A DNA stretch of 64,000 nucleotides, from NCBI GenBank assembly GCA_031296105.1, contig JARLGJ010000020.1:158016-222015 (forward strand), in the 5' to 3' direction. A program made the translations under genes and the position numbers. The notes beneath the pieces are model-generated. The model did not search any database. It saw only the letters and a program-made list of their open reading frames with translations, and was not told the origin of the DNA. Of the stretch, positions 8,719-17,906 are shown in pieces (positions within the stretch are counted from its first letter, which is position 1; each line of letters begins with the position of its first letter). The DNA is from Acidobacteriota bacterium (lineage in GTDB: Bacteria > Acidobacteriota > Terriglobia > Terriglobales > Acidobacteriaceae).

Positions 8719-10074
8719 TTATTTGGAGACGGAACTCAACGGCACGCGGCGCTCGCAGTCCTGGGCGCGGCCGCAGGTATCGGCCTCGTGGAACTGCTCC
8801 TGCTCGGTGGAGCCGTGCAGGGCGGTGGTGCTGCTGGTGCCGCCGGCAATGACCTGCGAGACGTCGTCAAAGTACCCGGTGCCCACAAACTGCTGATGCT
8901 TCACCGCGCGGTAGCCGTCCTTCTCGGCGGCAAATTCCTTCTGCTGCAGCTCGCTGTAGGCGGTCATGGCGCGTTCCTTGTAGCCCTTGGCCATGTCGAA
9001 GACCGCATAGTTCAAGGCGTGGAAGCCGGCCAGGGTGATGAACTGGAACTTGTAGCCCATGGCCGCCAGCTCCTTTTGGAAGTTGGCGATAGTCGCGTCG
9101 TCCAGCTTCTTCTTCCAGTTGAACGAGGGCGAGCAGTTGTAGGCCAGCAGCTTGCCGGGGAATTTGGCGTGGATGGCTTCGGCAAAGCGCCGCGCCTCGT
9201 CGATGCTGGGCTCGCTGGTCTCGCACCAGATCATGTCGGCGTAGGGCGCGTAGGCCAGGCCGCGCGAGATGGCCGTGTCCAGGCCGCTCTTGATGCGGTA
9301 GAAGCCTTCGCCGGTGCGCTCCTCGCCGGTGAGGAACGGATGGTCGTAGGGATCGATGTCGCTGGTGATGAGCTTGGCGCCATTGGCGTCGGTGCGGGCG
9401 ATGAGAATGGTGGGTACGCCCGAGACGTCGGCCGCCAGGCGGGCGGCAATCAGCTTCTGCACGGCCTCCTGGGTGGGGACAAGAACCTTGCCGCCCATGT
9501 GTCCGCACTTTTTGGCCGAGCTTAGCTGGTCCTCAAAGTGGACGGCGGCGGCGCCGGCTTCGATCATGCCCTTCATCAGCTCGAAGGCGTTGAGCGTGCC
9601 GCCGAAGCCGGCTTCGGCATCGGCGACGAGAGGCGCCATCCAGTAGCGCCCGTTCTTGCCCTCCTGCTTCCAAATCTGGTCGGCGCGCAGCAGAGCGTTA
9701 TTAATGCGGCGGCAGAGTTGAGGAACGCTGTCGGCCGGATAGAGGCTCTGGTCGGGATAGACCTGCCCGGAGGTGTTGGCGTCGCCGGCCACCTGCCAGC
9801 CGCTGACGTAGATGGCGTCAAGCCCGGCCTCCACCATCTCAATAGCCTGGTTGCCAGTCATGGCTCCCAGCGCCGGAACCCATTGGCGCTCGTGCATAAG
9901 CTGCCACAGGCGCTCGGCGCCCAGGCGGGCCAGGGAGTGTTCCACGTGAATGGTGCCGCGCAAACGCTCCACGTCGGCCGCGGTGTAAGTGCGTTCAATG
10001 CCGCTCCAGCGCGCATCGGTGGTCCAGGTCTTGGTGATGTCGTTGCTGTTTTCGTGTGCAGTCACTGTCGTCAT
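8719..10074 (-). CDS. aceA: Isocitrate lyase
   Basis: Cleaves isocitrate to glyoxylate and succinate, the first step of the glyoxylate shunt used for growth on acetate or fatty acids. The 451-aa product has the family signature KKCGH at residues 188-192, with catalytic Cys190, in a barrel that also shows 'AEAGFGG' and '[11 protein letters not shown]'. ATG 10074 was chosen because AGGGGA lies just upstream and the N-terminus then matches the family; an earlier in-frame start at 10134 would add 20 atypical residues. No malate synthase gene is in the window. A strong terminator follows, so the gene is likely monocistronic. Confidence 0.97.
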   Translation of the reverse strand: MTTVTAHENSNDITKTWTTDARWSGIERTYTAADVERLRGTIHVEHSLARLGAERLWQLMHERQWVPALGAMTGNQAIEMVEAGLDAIYVSGWQVAGDANTSGQVYPDQSLYPADSVPQLCRRINNALLRADQIWKQEGKNGRYWMAPLVADAEAGFGGTLNAFELMKGMIEAGAAAVHFEDQLSSAKKCGHMGGKVLVPTQEAVQKLIAARLAADVSGVPTILIARTDANGAKLITSDIDPYDHPFLTGEERTGEGFYRIKSGLDTAISRGLAYAPYADMIWCETSEPSIDEARRFAEAIHAKFPGKLLAYNCSPSFNWKKKLDDATIANFQKELAAMGYKFQFITLAGFHALNYAVFDMAKGYKERAMTAYSELQQKEFAAEKDGYRAVKHQQFVGTGYFDDVSQVIAGGTSSTTALHGSTEQEQFHEADTCGRAQDCERRVPLSSVSK

Positions 10075-10703
10075 TTCCCCTTCAAAAAGTGGTTGGTGTC
10101 GTCTCCGCCGAGGCTGCAACCAGGCTGTGCCCATGCCGCGCCGCGGGCGGAATTGCTTGAAAAGGGGCCCACTGCCTTTCGGTCCGGTGAAAACAGAGAG
10201 GGATCGCCCTGCGCCGCGCCGGTCCGCAGAATCGGCAGCGCTCGGCGGTCCTCACCTGCATCCGGAACTTGCTTGCACCGTGACAAAAACCCTGAGGAAC
10301 AAACGGGACGCGGCGCTGGTTGACGCCGGCTGGATGAAGGGGCCCACAATGCCTGGGGCCGGAGGGCAAAAGGTCTATCTTAGGCAGTCACGCTGGCCGT
10401 GCCGGAACTGGTTGGTCCGCACGCCCGTTGTTGGCTGTTTTAGAGTTAACGGAGGGATGTGTGGTCGCAAAAAAAGCGCGACACCCCCGCCCTCCGAGAT
10501 GGGGAAGATTAGCGAAGGGCTGCGGGGAAGGCAAGAAGAAAATGAAATCCACTTCCATTTCAGGGCTTCGAGGATAAAAATTCGGACAAATTACGCAAAA
10601 TTAAGATTTCTTCCACTGTTTCCACAGTTTACGCACAGCCTTTACACGGCAGCGTGGCGCCGGACGCTTGCCTAACCGGCCCCGCAGGCCGCATTCTCAT
10701 CGT
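10075..10703. other. 629-bp intergenic region between divergent aceA and dnaI-like genes
   Basis: No convincing gene is present. The part near 10535-10630 is clearly more AT-rich than its surroundings and includes a dyad ACTGT-TTCC-ACAGT at 10615-10628 inside a TTCCAC direct repeat. This is a reasonable place for divergent promoters and regulator binding, but I see no consensus -35/-10 pair I would defend. A long plus-strand open frame across it has no protein-like features and reflects high GC. Confidence 0.5.
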
Positions 10704-11507
10704 ATGTCTCAGGAAGTCACCCCAACTCCGTCCGGTTCAGCCAGCCCCGAAGAGGCGCGCTGCCCCATTTGCGGCGGCACGGGATGGCACATGGTGCAGG
10801 TGGAGCACCGCGGGCGCATGGTGGAGCAGGCCAGCCGTTGCGACTGCATCCGCAGCCATCACGGCGAGCGGCTGCTGGAGAGCGCGCGCATTCCGCGCCG
10901 CTACCGCCATTGCGAGCTCTCGAACTTCGATCACGACGGCCAGTTGTTCCGCTCGCTGGCGTCGGCCTACCTGGCGTCCATGCGCTTCGTCGAGGAGTAT
11001 CCGATGGAGACCGCCGGGCTGTTGCTGACCGGTCCCATCGGCAGCGGCAAAACGCACCTGGCGGTGGGTATCATCAAGGAACTCATCACCCAGAAGAACG
11101 CCAACTGCCTGTTCTACGATTATCGCGAGTTGCTCAAGGAGATTCAGAATTCCTACAACAACAGCGTTCCAGCCACCGAAATGGAAGTGCTGCGGCCGGT
11201 CTTTCAGGCCGAGGTGCTGGTGCTGGACGAGCTGGGCGCGGCCAAGCCGACCGAGTGGGTGTGGGATACGGTCTCGCACATTTTGAATACGCGCTACAAC
11301 GACAAGCGCACCACCATCATCACCACCAACTTTAAGGATCTGGCGCCAGGCGAGCTGGACTCGCGCGCTTCCCGTGCTGCCCGCGAAGAAACGCTAGGGG
11401 ACCGCATCGGCGAGCGTATGCGCTCCCGCCTGCATGAGATGTGCCGCGTGGTGCAGGTGGAAGGCGACGATTACCGTATGAAGTACAAAAGCGCCAGCCT
11501 GCGCTAG
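10704..11507 (+). CDS. DnaC/DnaI-type AAA+ ATPase with N-terminal zinc knuckle
   Basis: Likely a helicase-loader-type or IstB-like ATPase, 267 aa. The N-terminus carries C20-x2-C23 (CPICGGTGW) and C46-x-C48 (CDC), a probable zinc-binding module as seen in Bacillus DnaI rather than E. coli DnaC. Walker A GPIGSGKT is at about 110-117. Walker B is in 'VLVLDELG', and a sensor-1-like 'TIITTN' follows. The C-terminal Arg-rich stretch (GDRIGERMRSRL) fits the DnaC/DnaI arginine region. No transposase is adjacent, which argues against an IstB partner. I start at ATG 10704 because the frame upstream is only open from a TTG and encodes an Arg/Pro-rich stretch. Confidence 0.85.
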   Translation: MSQEVTPTPSGSASPEEARCPICGGTGWHMVQVEHRGRMVEQASRCDCIRSHHGERLLESARIPRRYRHCELSNFDHDGQLFRSLASAYLASMRFVEEYPMETAGLLLTGPIGSGKTHLAVGIIKELITQKNANCLFYDYRELLKEIQNSYNNSVPATEMEVLRPVFQAEVLVLDELGAAKPTEWVWDTVSHILNTRYNDKRTTIITTNFKDLAPGELDSRASRAAREETLGDRIGERMRSRLHEMCRVVQVEGDDYRMKYKSASLR

Positions 11508-11538
11508 CGCTCCACGTTATTGTCGCTTCCTTCGCGAA

Positions 11539-11994
11539 TCAACCGGCCGTCTCGCCGGATTTCTTGATCGCCTCGCGCACCAGCGCAATCAGCACCAACA
11601 CAACCAAGCCCACCGAAAGCACGGGATGGCGCAGCAGGCGCCCCAGCGCGTGGAAGACTGCGTCCAGCCAACCCAGAGAATCCACCAGGCCGAAGATGCC
11701 ACCGGCCAGCAGATAAGCGGAAGCCTGGTCCAGCGATCGGCGCGAAGTCTCGCCCAGCCAGTGCTGGTAGCTGCGGCCGTACCATCCCGAGACGAAGCCA
11801 ATCAGCACGAGGGCGAAGATCCACTGCGCGGTGCAAAGCAGAAACGCAATTCCTGTGAAGGCGGCAATCTGCAGCAGGCGAACCTTCAGTTCCGCGGTCA
11901 GCAGCTCCGGCAGGCGGGTAATGAGCAGCAATGTGAGACCCAGGCAGAGCGCAACGCAGGAGGCGAACAGCGGAAGGTAGAAAAAGACGGCCAT
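11539..11994 (-). CDS. Hypothetical four-helix membrane protein
   Basis: A 151-aa protein with hydrophobic segments at about 3-25, 42-70, 93-112 and 123-142, joined by short charged loops (for example the loop with HWLGETSRRS). I recognise no family motif. Its 3' end faces the 3' end of the DnaI-like gene 31 bp away. The Sel1-like gene lies 126 bp upstream on the same strand, so the two could be cotranscribed. The hydrophobic pattern and the ATG start make it a probable gene. Confidence 0.65.
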   Translation of the reverse strand: MAVFFYLPLFASCVALCLGLTLLLITRLPELLTAELKVRLLQIAAFTGIAFLLCTAQWIFALVLIGFVSGWYGRSYQHWLGETSRRSLDQASAYLLAGGIFGLVDSLGWLDAVFHALGRLLRHPVLSVGLVVLVLIALVREAIKKSGETAG

Positions 11995-12120
11995 ACGCTG
12001 ATTGCAACATAGCCGTGGATGCGGGACAAGTCCGGGGAATGACGAAGGAAGAAGTACAACGCGAACGCCGCCAAGGGGAGGGAGGAGGATCTCCCACTCG
12101 GCGGCGCCCGCGCGGAGGAA

Positions 12121-12411
12121 TCAGCGAATGGCGAACATTTGCAGCAGCGCGGGCACGTAGTCGCGCATGGCGGCGCGGCGATACCACTCCATGGCGCAGG
12201 CTGGCTCGCCGGCGGCATCGTACACGGTGCCCACCATGAATTCGGCTTCGGCGTGTCCGCTGACGGCGGCCACGGCCAGAGACTCGCACTCTTCATTGCT
12301 CAACTGAATATTTTCAAAGCGCGTCAGGAACGTGCGCAACTGACATAGCGTTGCGCGCAACAACTTTTGTGATTCAGATTCCGGTAAAACGTAAACAGGA
12401 TTTGCTGCCAT
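12121..12411 (-). CDS. Small Sel1-like repeat protein
   Basis: A 96-aa protein whose second half (from 'GHAEAEFMVGTVYDAAGE' onward) has the Sel1/TPR-like pattern: paired helices with A-x-F/Y-x-x-G-x-x-Y and 'A-x-x-W-Y-R-R-A-A'. About one and a half repeats are present, which suggests a protein-binding adaptor, partner unknown. It has no signal peptide. The start has GAGAGGGTGAGCC directly before the ATG, a good ribosome-binding site. It is divergent from the UvrC-like gene. Confidence 0.7.
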   Translation of the reverse strand: MAANPVYVLPESESQKLLRATLCQLRTFLTRFENIQLSNEECESLAVAAVSGHAEAEFMVGTVYDAAGEPACAMEWYRRAAMRDYVPALLQMFAIR

Positions 12412-12639
12412 GGCTCACCCTCTCCCTTTCTTGCAGTCTGCCAGAGCCCATGCGGCGACGCTGTGATTCTGCTCCGCCAACAAATGTTCACCCGGTCACA
12501 ATAATGAAAGTAACCCGCACCTACGGCAATTGTTGCGCATGGAGATTTTCGCACTTCGGTAATGCACTTCTCATGTTTTGGGAATCCTTCCGTCCATGCA
12601 CAAGCAGTGCGTCGGTCGCGTTGCGATACACTGACGGCT

Positions 12640-13866
12640 GTGTGGTGCGAACTTCCATTTTCGCCGGAGACAGACGCAGAGTTCTTTGCGGCGCTGCCGG
12701 CCGCGCCCGCCGTGTTCATGCTGCGTCCCAACGCCGCGGGCGGTGAGCCTTACGTCAGCAAGACGGCCAATCTGCGCCGCCGCCTGGAGCGCCTTCTGGC
12801 TCCGGCCGAAGGACGGCGCCTGAGCCTGCGCGAGCGCGCGGCCAGGGTGGAATACCAGCAAGTGGGCGGAGACTTCGAGGCGGGCTTTGCGCTCTACCAG
12901 GTGCTGCGCCGCGAGTTTCCCGCAAAGTATGCCGAGCGCATGCATCTGCGCCCCGCGCCGCTGCTGCAACTGCTCAAGGAAAATCGCTACCCGCGGTTGG
13001 CGATGACCTCGCGCATCCGTTCCGCCAGGACGGGCGTGTACTTTGGCCCCTTTGCCACGCGCGCCGAAGCCGAACAGTACGGCAACGATTCGCTCGACTT
13101 CTTTTTGCTGCGCCGCTGCACGGAAGAACTCGCGCCCGATCCGAAGTTCCCCGGCTGCGTCTATTCCGAAATGAAGATGTGCCTGGCGCCGTGCTTCCAG
13201 GGATGCAGCGACGATCGCTACGCGGAGGAAGCCGCGCGCGTGGAGCAGTATCTACAGACTGCGGGACATTCACTGCTTGTCGAGATTGGCCGTCAGCGCG
13301 ACGAAGCCAGCGCGCGGCTGGAGTTTGAGGCCGCGGCCGCCGCACATGCCCGGCTGGATAAAATCAAAGCCGTCAGCACGCGCGCGGCGGAGATCGTACA
13401 TCGTCTGGACCTTTTGAACGGCGTGCTGCTGCAACCGTCACACGAAGCGGGACACATCGCGCTCTTCCGCCTCGCCGGAGGAATGCTCTTCGGCCCCGTG
13501 GCGTTCGACGTGAGTCCGCGTCCGGCACAGCCCTCCGCAGTGCCGGAGACGGCCTTGCATCCGCGTCCCGCGCCGCCGCAGGCGCAAAGCATGGAGGCGC
13601 GATTGAAGGCCACGCTGGCGGCCATCGAGGTTCGCGCGCCGCGCTCGGCCGCCGAGTGGATGGAGCACCTGGCGCTCGTCAAGCGCTGGTACTACCGCAG
13701 CAGCAAGGTGGGCGAAATTTTCTTTGAAGATGAAGCCGGTGCGCTGCCCATGCGCCGCGTAGTGCGCGCCGTGGGCAGGGTGTTTAAAGGAGAAAAGCCC
13801 GCCGCCGATCTCAGCGAGACCGCTGGCGACTACTGGACCTTCCGCGCCCGCGAAGCCGGGCTATAG
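12640..13866 (+). CDS. UvrC N-terminal paralogue with degenerate GIY-YIG site
   Basis: About 408 aa. Residues 20-60 follow the UvrC GIY-YIG layout, but GVY reads AVF and YVGK reads YVSK, so catalytic signature residues are altered although the following RRRL is kept. A UvrC-type cysteine cluster follows (C-VYSEMKM-C-LAP-C) near residue 165, then a UVR helix (EIGRQRDEASARLEFE) that in UvrC contacts UvrB. The RNase H-like nuclease and HhH domains of full UvrC (about 600 aa) are absent. It could be a UvrB-binding or DNA-binding accessory rather than a nuclease. The GTG at 12640 is chosen because upstream residues from ATG 12562 look non-conserved; this start is uncertain. It overlaps the next gene by 6 bp tail to tail. 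Confidence 0.75.
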   Translation: MWCELPFSPETDAEFFAALPAAPAVFMLRPNAAGGEPYVSKTANLRRRLERLLAPAEGRRLSLRERAARVEYQQVGGDFEAGFALYQVLRREFPAKYAERMHLRPAPLLQLLKENRYPRLAMTSRIRSARTGVYFGPFATRAEAEQYGNDSLDFFLLRRCTEELAPDPKFPGCVYSEMKMCLAPCFQGCSDDRYAEEAARVEQYLQTAGHSLLVEIGRQRDEASARLEFEAAAAAHARLDKIKAVSTRAAEIVHRLDLLNGVLLQPSHEAGHIALFRLAGGMLFGPVAFDVSPRPAQPSAVPETALHPRPAPPQAQSMEARLKATLAAIEVRAPRSAAEWMEHLALVKRWYYRSSKVGEIFFEDEAGALPMRRVVRAVGRVFKGEKPAADLSETAGDYWTFRAREAGL

Positions 13867-15390
13867 CGCGCCACTCTGCTTGCGGAAGACCACGCGCACG
13901 CCGTCGCGCCAGCGCTCATCCACTCCATACAGACGCCACTCCACCTCGGGAGAAAGATAGCGCAGCATGGTGGCCGTGGTGGTGTGCAGGTGCAGGGCGG
14001 GCGCGGCCAGAATGAGAACGGGATCGCGCTCGGAGAGTTCGCGTCCGGGGAAATAACCGCTTGCCGCAAACTCTCCGCGGCGCAGCAGCCAGCGCACGCG
14101 AGCCCAGTAATCCAGCCCTTGAATCGGCAGATGAAAATCCTCGGCGGCCTTTAACTCGATCACCGCCAGCCGCCCGTCGCGCAGGATTCCTAGCAGGTCG
14201 ATCACCGCGCGGTCGGCGGCGGCAAAGGCCGGCACCTGCGGATAAAACATCGCGGGATCGAGCTGCGCATCGAGCAGGCTCAGGTCGCGCTCGACGATGG
14301 ATTGCAGCCAGCGCTCTGGCTGCAAGCGGTAGAACGGGTGCGTGTGATCGCGCCCGCCGCGCTTTTGCCGCAGCAACTCGATCAACTGCCGCAGCAGCGG
14401 CTCGGTCTCTTCCGTCAGTTCGTACTCGGCGGGAGCCGCGCCAAAGACGATGCGCTCCACCATGCGGAAGTGCGCGCCGGCCTCGAAGGTGGCGCGGGCA
14501 AACTCCAGGCCGTGAAAGCGGAAGCTGATGGCCGAGGTGCTGACGGCCACGGGCTGTGCCTGCGGACACAAGGCGTTCATGCGCGCCACGGCCCCGGCAA
14601 AGCGCTCCAGCACCTGCTCGCGGCGGAAGCAATGCACCAGGTGCGTGCTCAGGTTGAGTTCCGTCGCCAAGTCGAGCTCTGCCACATCGCCGGAGTGTTC
14701 GTCAAGTGCGAACAGTTGCCAGTTGGCCGCCTCGCGATTGAGATGCGACAAACGCAGTTGCGCCGTCAGTGCGCGGCCCTCGGGGACAAAGAGCGTGGCC
14801 GTGCCAACGTGTCCCTTGCCGGAAAGATTCTCGCGGCAGTAGTCAAGCCACAGCACGGCCACGGCCACCGCGTTGTCGATGGTCGATTGCAACTCCTCCG
14901 CGCCGCAGCCGACGACGGCAATGCGCTGCTGTCCGCGGCGCAGCAGTGCGCGCGCATAAACGGCGCTAAAGGAGTGCTCCAGGTCGGACGTGGTAGTCAG
15001 GCGCTCGATTATCCAGCCGGGAAAGACGTGCTCCAGCGCGCGCTCCAAGGCGCGTTGATAGGTGGCCCGCACCGCGCGCAAGGAAGAGGCGCTGCGCCGC
15101 TGAGTCTTGGGGCATATCTCCAGCCGCGCGGGCTTGGCCTGTCCAAAGCGCATCACGGAGAGTTTGAGGATGCCGTTCTTCACCTCGGCCGCCACGGCGC
15201 GGCGCACAATGTTGCGCTCCTCCGACCATATCTGCAGCAGGCAGCGCTCACGCTCCGGCGCCACGGAGTAGTGCGCGCTGGCAAAATCGAAGAGCGTGCG
15301 GCTGTCTTCCACCACCACGGACTCGGCATTCACGCTGAGGTAGCCGGCAATGAGATTGGCAATTTCTTCGGGCCCGGTGACGGCGCTCAT
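13861..15390 (-). CDS. Unknown protein with C-terminal PD-(D/E)XK-like nuclease motif
   Basis: A 509-aa soluble protein with no family I can name. The C-terminal third contains the arrangement typical of PD-(D/E)XK nucleases: Glu368 region on a helix, Asp398 in 'AVIDLLG', a hairpin, then E412-L-K414 in 'AVIELKAAED', and Gln424 in 'QGLDYW' two turns later. This is the order seen in Holliday-resolvase/NucS-like and DUF91-type domains. The first 340 residues are mixed alpha/beta without recognisable motifs. Convergent overlap with the UvrC-like gene suggests a stable neighbourhood but not coregulation. Nuclease activity is inference from the motif only. Confidence 0.65.
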   Translation of the reverse strand: MSAVTGPEEIANLIAGYLSVNAESVVVEDSRTLFDFASAHYSVAPERERCLLQIWSEERNIVRRAVAAEVKNGILKLSVMRFGQAKPARLEICPKTQRRSASSLRAVRATYQRALERALEHVFPGWIIERLTTTSDLEHSFSAVYARALLRRGQQRIAVVGCGAEELQSTIDNAVAVAVLWLDYCRENLSGKGHVGTATLFVPEGRALTAQLRLSHLNREAANWQLFALDEHSGDVAELDLATELNLSTHLVHCFRREQVLERFAGAVARMNALCPQAQPVAVSTSAISFRFHGLEFARATFEAGAHFRMVERIVFGAAPAEYELTEETEPLLRQLIELLRQKRGGRDHTHPFYRLQPERWLQSIVERDLSLLDAQLDPAMFYPQVPAFAAADRAVIDLLGILRDGRLAVIELKAAEDFHLPIQGLDYWARVRWLLRRGEFAASGYFPGRELSERDPVLILAAPALHLHTTTATMLRYLSPEVEWRLYGVDERWRDGVRVVFRKQSGAL

Positions 15391-15479
15391 GGCGGTCTCC
15401 GAACAACGGGATTCGCACGGCGGGAAAACTCCGCACGAGAATAGCAGGTGCGGCGCGTGCGGAATAGAAAGAAGCAGCG

Positions 15480-16616
15480 CTACTTCAGAATTACGTTATG
15501 CAACTCAACATCCACCGGCGCGGCAAAGCGCTCGCCCTGGCGTCCCCAGCGGCGGAAGCCCGGCGGCGCAAAGCGCACGCGCAGCTTGTACACCGCTTTG
15601 CGCGGCACGTTCGCCTGGCGTTGATACAGGTCGAACCAACGCGTGTGCTCCGTGGAGAGAATGGCGTCGCCGAATGATTTCCCCTCGCCGCTGAGCAGCT
15701 CGGCGTGAACCGTGAGGCCAGGGACCACGCGACCGGTGCGCGCGTCCCTCGGAAACACCGCCAGGGCCGTTGCGCCGACGCGCCCCAGGGCGCGCAGGCC
15801 TGTGCGATGCAAATCGGCGTCGCGCCGCGCATGGATGACCGTGGCCTCGCCCATGGCATAGCCGACAAAGTAATCGCCCGCGGCTTCTTCCGCGCCGCTA
15901 TCGGTCTGTTGCCACAAGGAGGTAATCGCCGCCGTCTGAGCGGCGTTGCCCGGGCGCAGCAACTCGGCCTCTTCGGCAAAGCTGATGCTTGAAGCCAGCG
16001 GCATTGCCGCCAACATTTCCGCGGTGAGCGGCAGCGGCGAAAAGTCGGCAACGATGGGCAGGCCATTGCCGTTCGCCGCGTCAGCTTCCACCGTCACGCG
16101 CAAGGCGTAGGAGTGGCCCGGCGCAAGCTCCAGGTTGGTTCCATAGGCATTCAGCAACGGATACCAGCCGATGTCCACGGGCAAAGTTCGCGTATTGCCA
16201 AGTTCGTCGGTGAGGCGCGCGTGCACGGCAAGGTTGGGCAGCAGGCGGAGATCGGCGCCGAGCACAAAGATGCGCAGATGAACCTGCCCTGCCGGAGCGT
16301 CGTGCCAGGCCAGCTTGTTGTCGGCAGCGTTCTCCCACCAGCCTTCGGCGGCGGTAAAGGTGTAGGCCACGCGCAACTCTCCGGCGCGGCGGTCTCCAAT
16401 GGCGGGACCGCTGTGCGACAGAATCCACTCCAGCAGCGTGGCGTCGTTGGCCTCCGCCGGGGAAGGCACGTTTGCACCGGGCGCCGCGGTGATCTTCTCC
16501 GCGCCCTCAGCGAGCTTGCTCGCCGCATCGCTTTGCGCAAAGGCCGGGGCAGCCAACAGGAAAGCGAGCGCGCAGAGCACTCCGGTTCGTATCCGCTGCC
16601 GCAATCCCGTTTGCAT
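15480..16616 (-). CDS. Secreted protein with two P19/Tp34-like domains
   Basis: Begins with a clear signal peptide (MQTGLRQRIR, hydrophobic core, AFA-Q) and continues for about 378 aa. The region 70-195 contains 'LLPNLAVHARL' then 'YGTNLELAPG' and 'YALRVTVEA'. The region 260-378 repeats the logic with 'TGRVVPGLTVHAEL', 'YKLRVRFAPPGF' and 'FAAPVDVEL'. Both resemble the beta-sandwich of periplasmic P19/Tp34 iron-uptake proteins, here apparently in tandem. The usual Met/His metal ligands are not obvious, so metal binding is uncertain. The start at 16616 has GGAGGA 8 nt upstream. It lies 45 bp downstream of folK on the same strand. Confidence is moderate for the fold, high for secretion. Confidence 0.6.
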   Translation of the reverse strand: MQTGLRQRIRTGVLCALAFLLAAPAFAQSDAASKLAEGAEKITAAPGANVPSPAEANDATLLEWILSHSGPAIGDRRAGELRVAYTFTAAEGWWENAADNKLAWHDAPAGQVHLRIFVLGADLRLLPNLAVHARLTDELGNTRTLPVDIGWYPLLNAYGTNLELAPGHSYALRVTVEADAANGNGLPIVADFSPLPLTAEMLAAMPLASSISFAEEAELLRPGNAAQTAAITSLWQQTDSGAEEAAGDYFVGYAMGEATVIHARRDADLHRTGLRALGRVGATALAVFPRDARTGRVVPGLTVHAELLSGEGKSFGDAILSTEHTRWFDLYQRQANVPRKAVYKLRVRFAPPGFRRWGRQGERFAAPVDVELHNVILK

Positions 16617-16661
16617 CGTGCTTCCTCCGCGCGGAGTCATTCGCAAGGAAATTGTACTGCT

Positions 16662-17186
16662 TTAAAGTATGCCCGCCGTCAGGAATGGGCCCAGCCGCCG
16701 CAGTTGCTGGCCGGGTGCCAGAGAGGCGAGCAGTTCCCGCGCCGTGCGCCGCAATGCGGGATGCCGAACCTCGGGCGCAATCTCCACCAGGGGCTCCAGA
16801 ACAAAGCGGCGCTCGTGCATGGCCGCGTGCGGCACGGTGAGATCCGCCGTGCGCAGCACGCGAGCGCCATAGAGAAGTATGTCGATATCGATGGGGCGCG
16901 GACCCTTGGGAATTGCGCCTTCGCGGCAGCGTCCCAGATCATGCTCAATCGCGTGCAGCGCGGTCAGCAAACGGTGCGGCGCTTCCGCATCGTCACCGGC
17001 ATCGATGTTGAGTTGAACCACCGCATTCAGGAACCATGGCTGCGCGGTGTAGTCCACCGGTTCGCTCTCATACAAAGAGGAAGCGGCGGCCACGCGGCCC
17101 AGTTTTGCAAGCCGGGCCAGCGCCGCGCGCAGGGTTGCCGCGCGGTCTCCAAGGTTGGAACCGAGCGAGAGAAAGACATCTTCCAT
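16662..17186 (-). CDS. folK: HPPK, 6-hydroxymethyl-7,8-dihydropterin pyrophosphokinase
   Basis: Transfers pyrophosphate from ATP to the pterin in folate synthesis. From ATG 17186 the 174-aa protein starts MEDVFLSLGSNLGDR, the family N-terminus. It also has 'YESEPVDYTAQPWFLNAV', the signature 'GPRPIDIDILLYG' with the Mg-binding Asp pair, and 'PHAAMHERRFVLEPL'. The frame is open far upstream, but those residues are not HPPK-like. No folP or folB is adjacent. It is divergent from the HU gene. Confidence 0.96.
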   Translation of the reverse strand: MEDVFLSLGSNLGDRAATLRAALARLAKLGRVAAASSLYESEPVDYTAQPWFLNAVVQLNIDAGDDAEAPHRLLTALHAIEHDLGRCREGAIPKGPRPIDIDILLYGARVLRTADLTVPHAAMHERRFVLEPLVEIAPEVRHPALRRTARELLASLAPGQQLRRLGPFLTAGIL

Positions 17187-17405
17187 ATTGGCAAAGGACG
17201 AAAACGCCGCCCATCCTCCCCGGTATTGTATGCGCCAAAGGCGCGAAAACACAGGCTGCGCGCGACACAATAGGTTGTGCGAATCGGCGGCGCGCGCAGC
17301 GAATCCACAAGCCATTGCGTATGGGTAGCGGCGCCAAGCCCTCGTAAAAAGGGCACAAACGCCGTCTCTCTGTGGAAAAACCCGCATAAAATCAGGCGAA
17401 TCGTC

Positions 17406-17435
17406 TTGTCGCAGGGAAAAACGTTGCGATAAGAT
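17406..17435 (+). promoter_or_regulatory. Candidate promoter of the HU gene
   Basis: TTGTCG (17406-17411) and TAAGAT (17430-17435) are separated by 18 bp, a fair sigma-70-type match. It lies 47 bp before the HU start codon, which has AAGGAGGA upstream. Confidence 0.5.
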
Positions 17436-17481
17436 GACCGGGACTGAGGCGCAGTGCCTCATCTTCAAGGAGGAATACACA

Positions 17482-17781
<300 letters not shown>

Positions 17782-17804
17782 TCACGGCTCTTTTGTCCTT
17801 ATGA

Positions 17805-17829
17805 AGCCGGTCCCTCGGGGCCGGCTTTG
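17805..17829 (+). terminator. Probable terminator of the HU gene
   Basis: Stem AGCCGG / CCGGCT, extended inward by CCC/GGG, is followed by TTTGTCG. The U-tract is short. Confidence 0.6.
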
Positions 17830-17906
17830 TCGTGCGCGAAAATTTCTTGCAGCGTAGCGCCGCATCGTAGTCGGTTGAAGATTGGTCTAGTGATAGATCG
17901 TCGAAC

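Noticed and set aside
10615..10628. TTTCCACAG-like strings as possible DnaA boxes/origin
   Set aside because: They do not match TTATNCACA, there is no cluster, and dnaA/dnaN are not adjacent.
9989..10675. Plus-strand frame spanning the aceA upstream region
   Set aside because: Starts inside aceA antisense, is Arg/Pro-rich, has no ribosome-binding site and crosses an AT-rich putative promoter zone.
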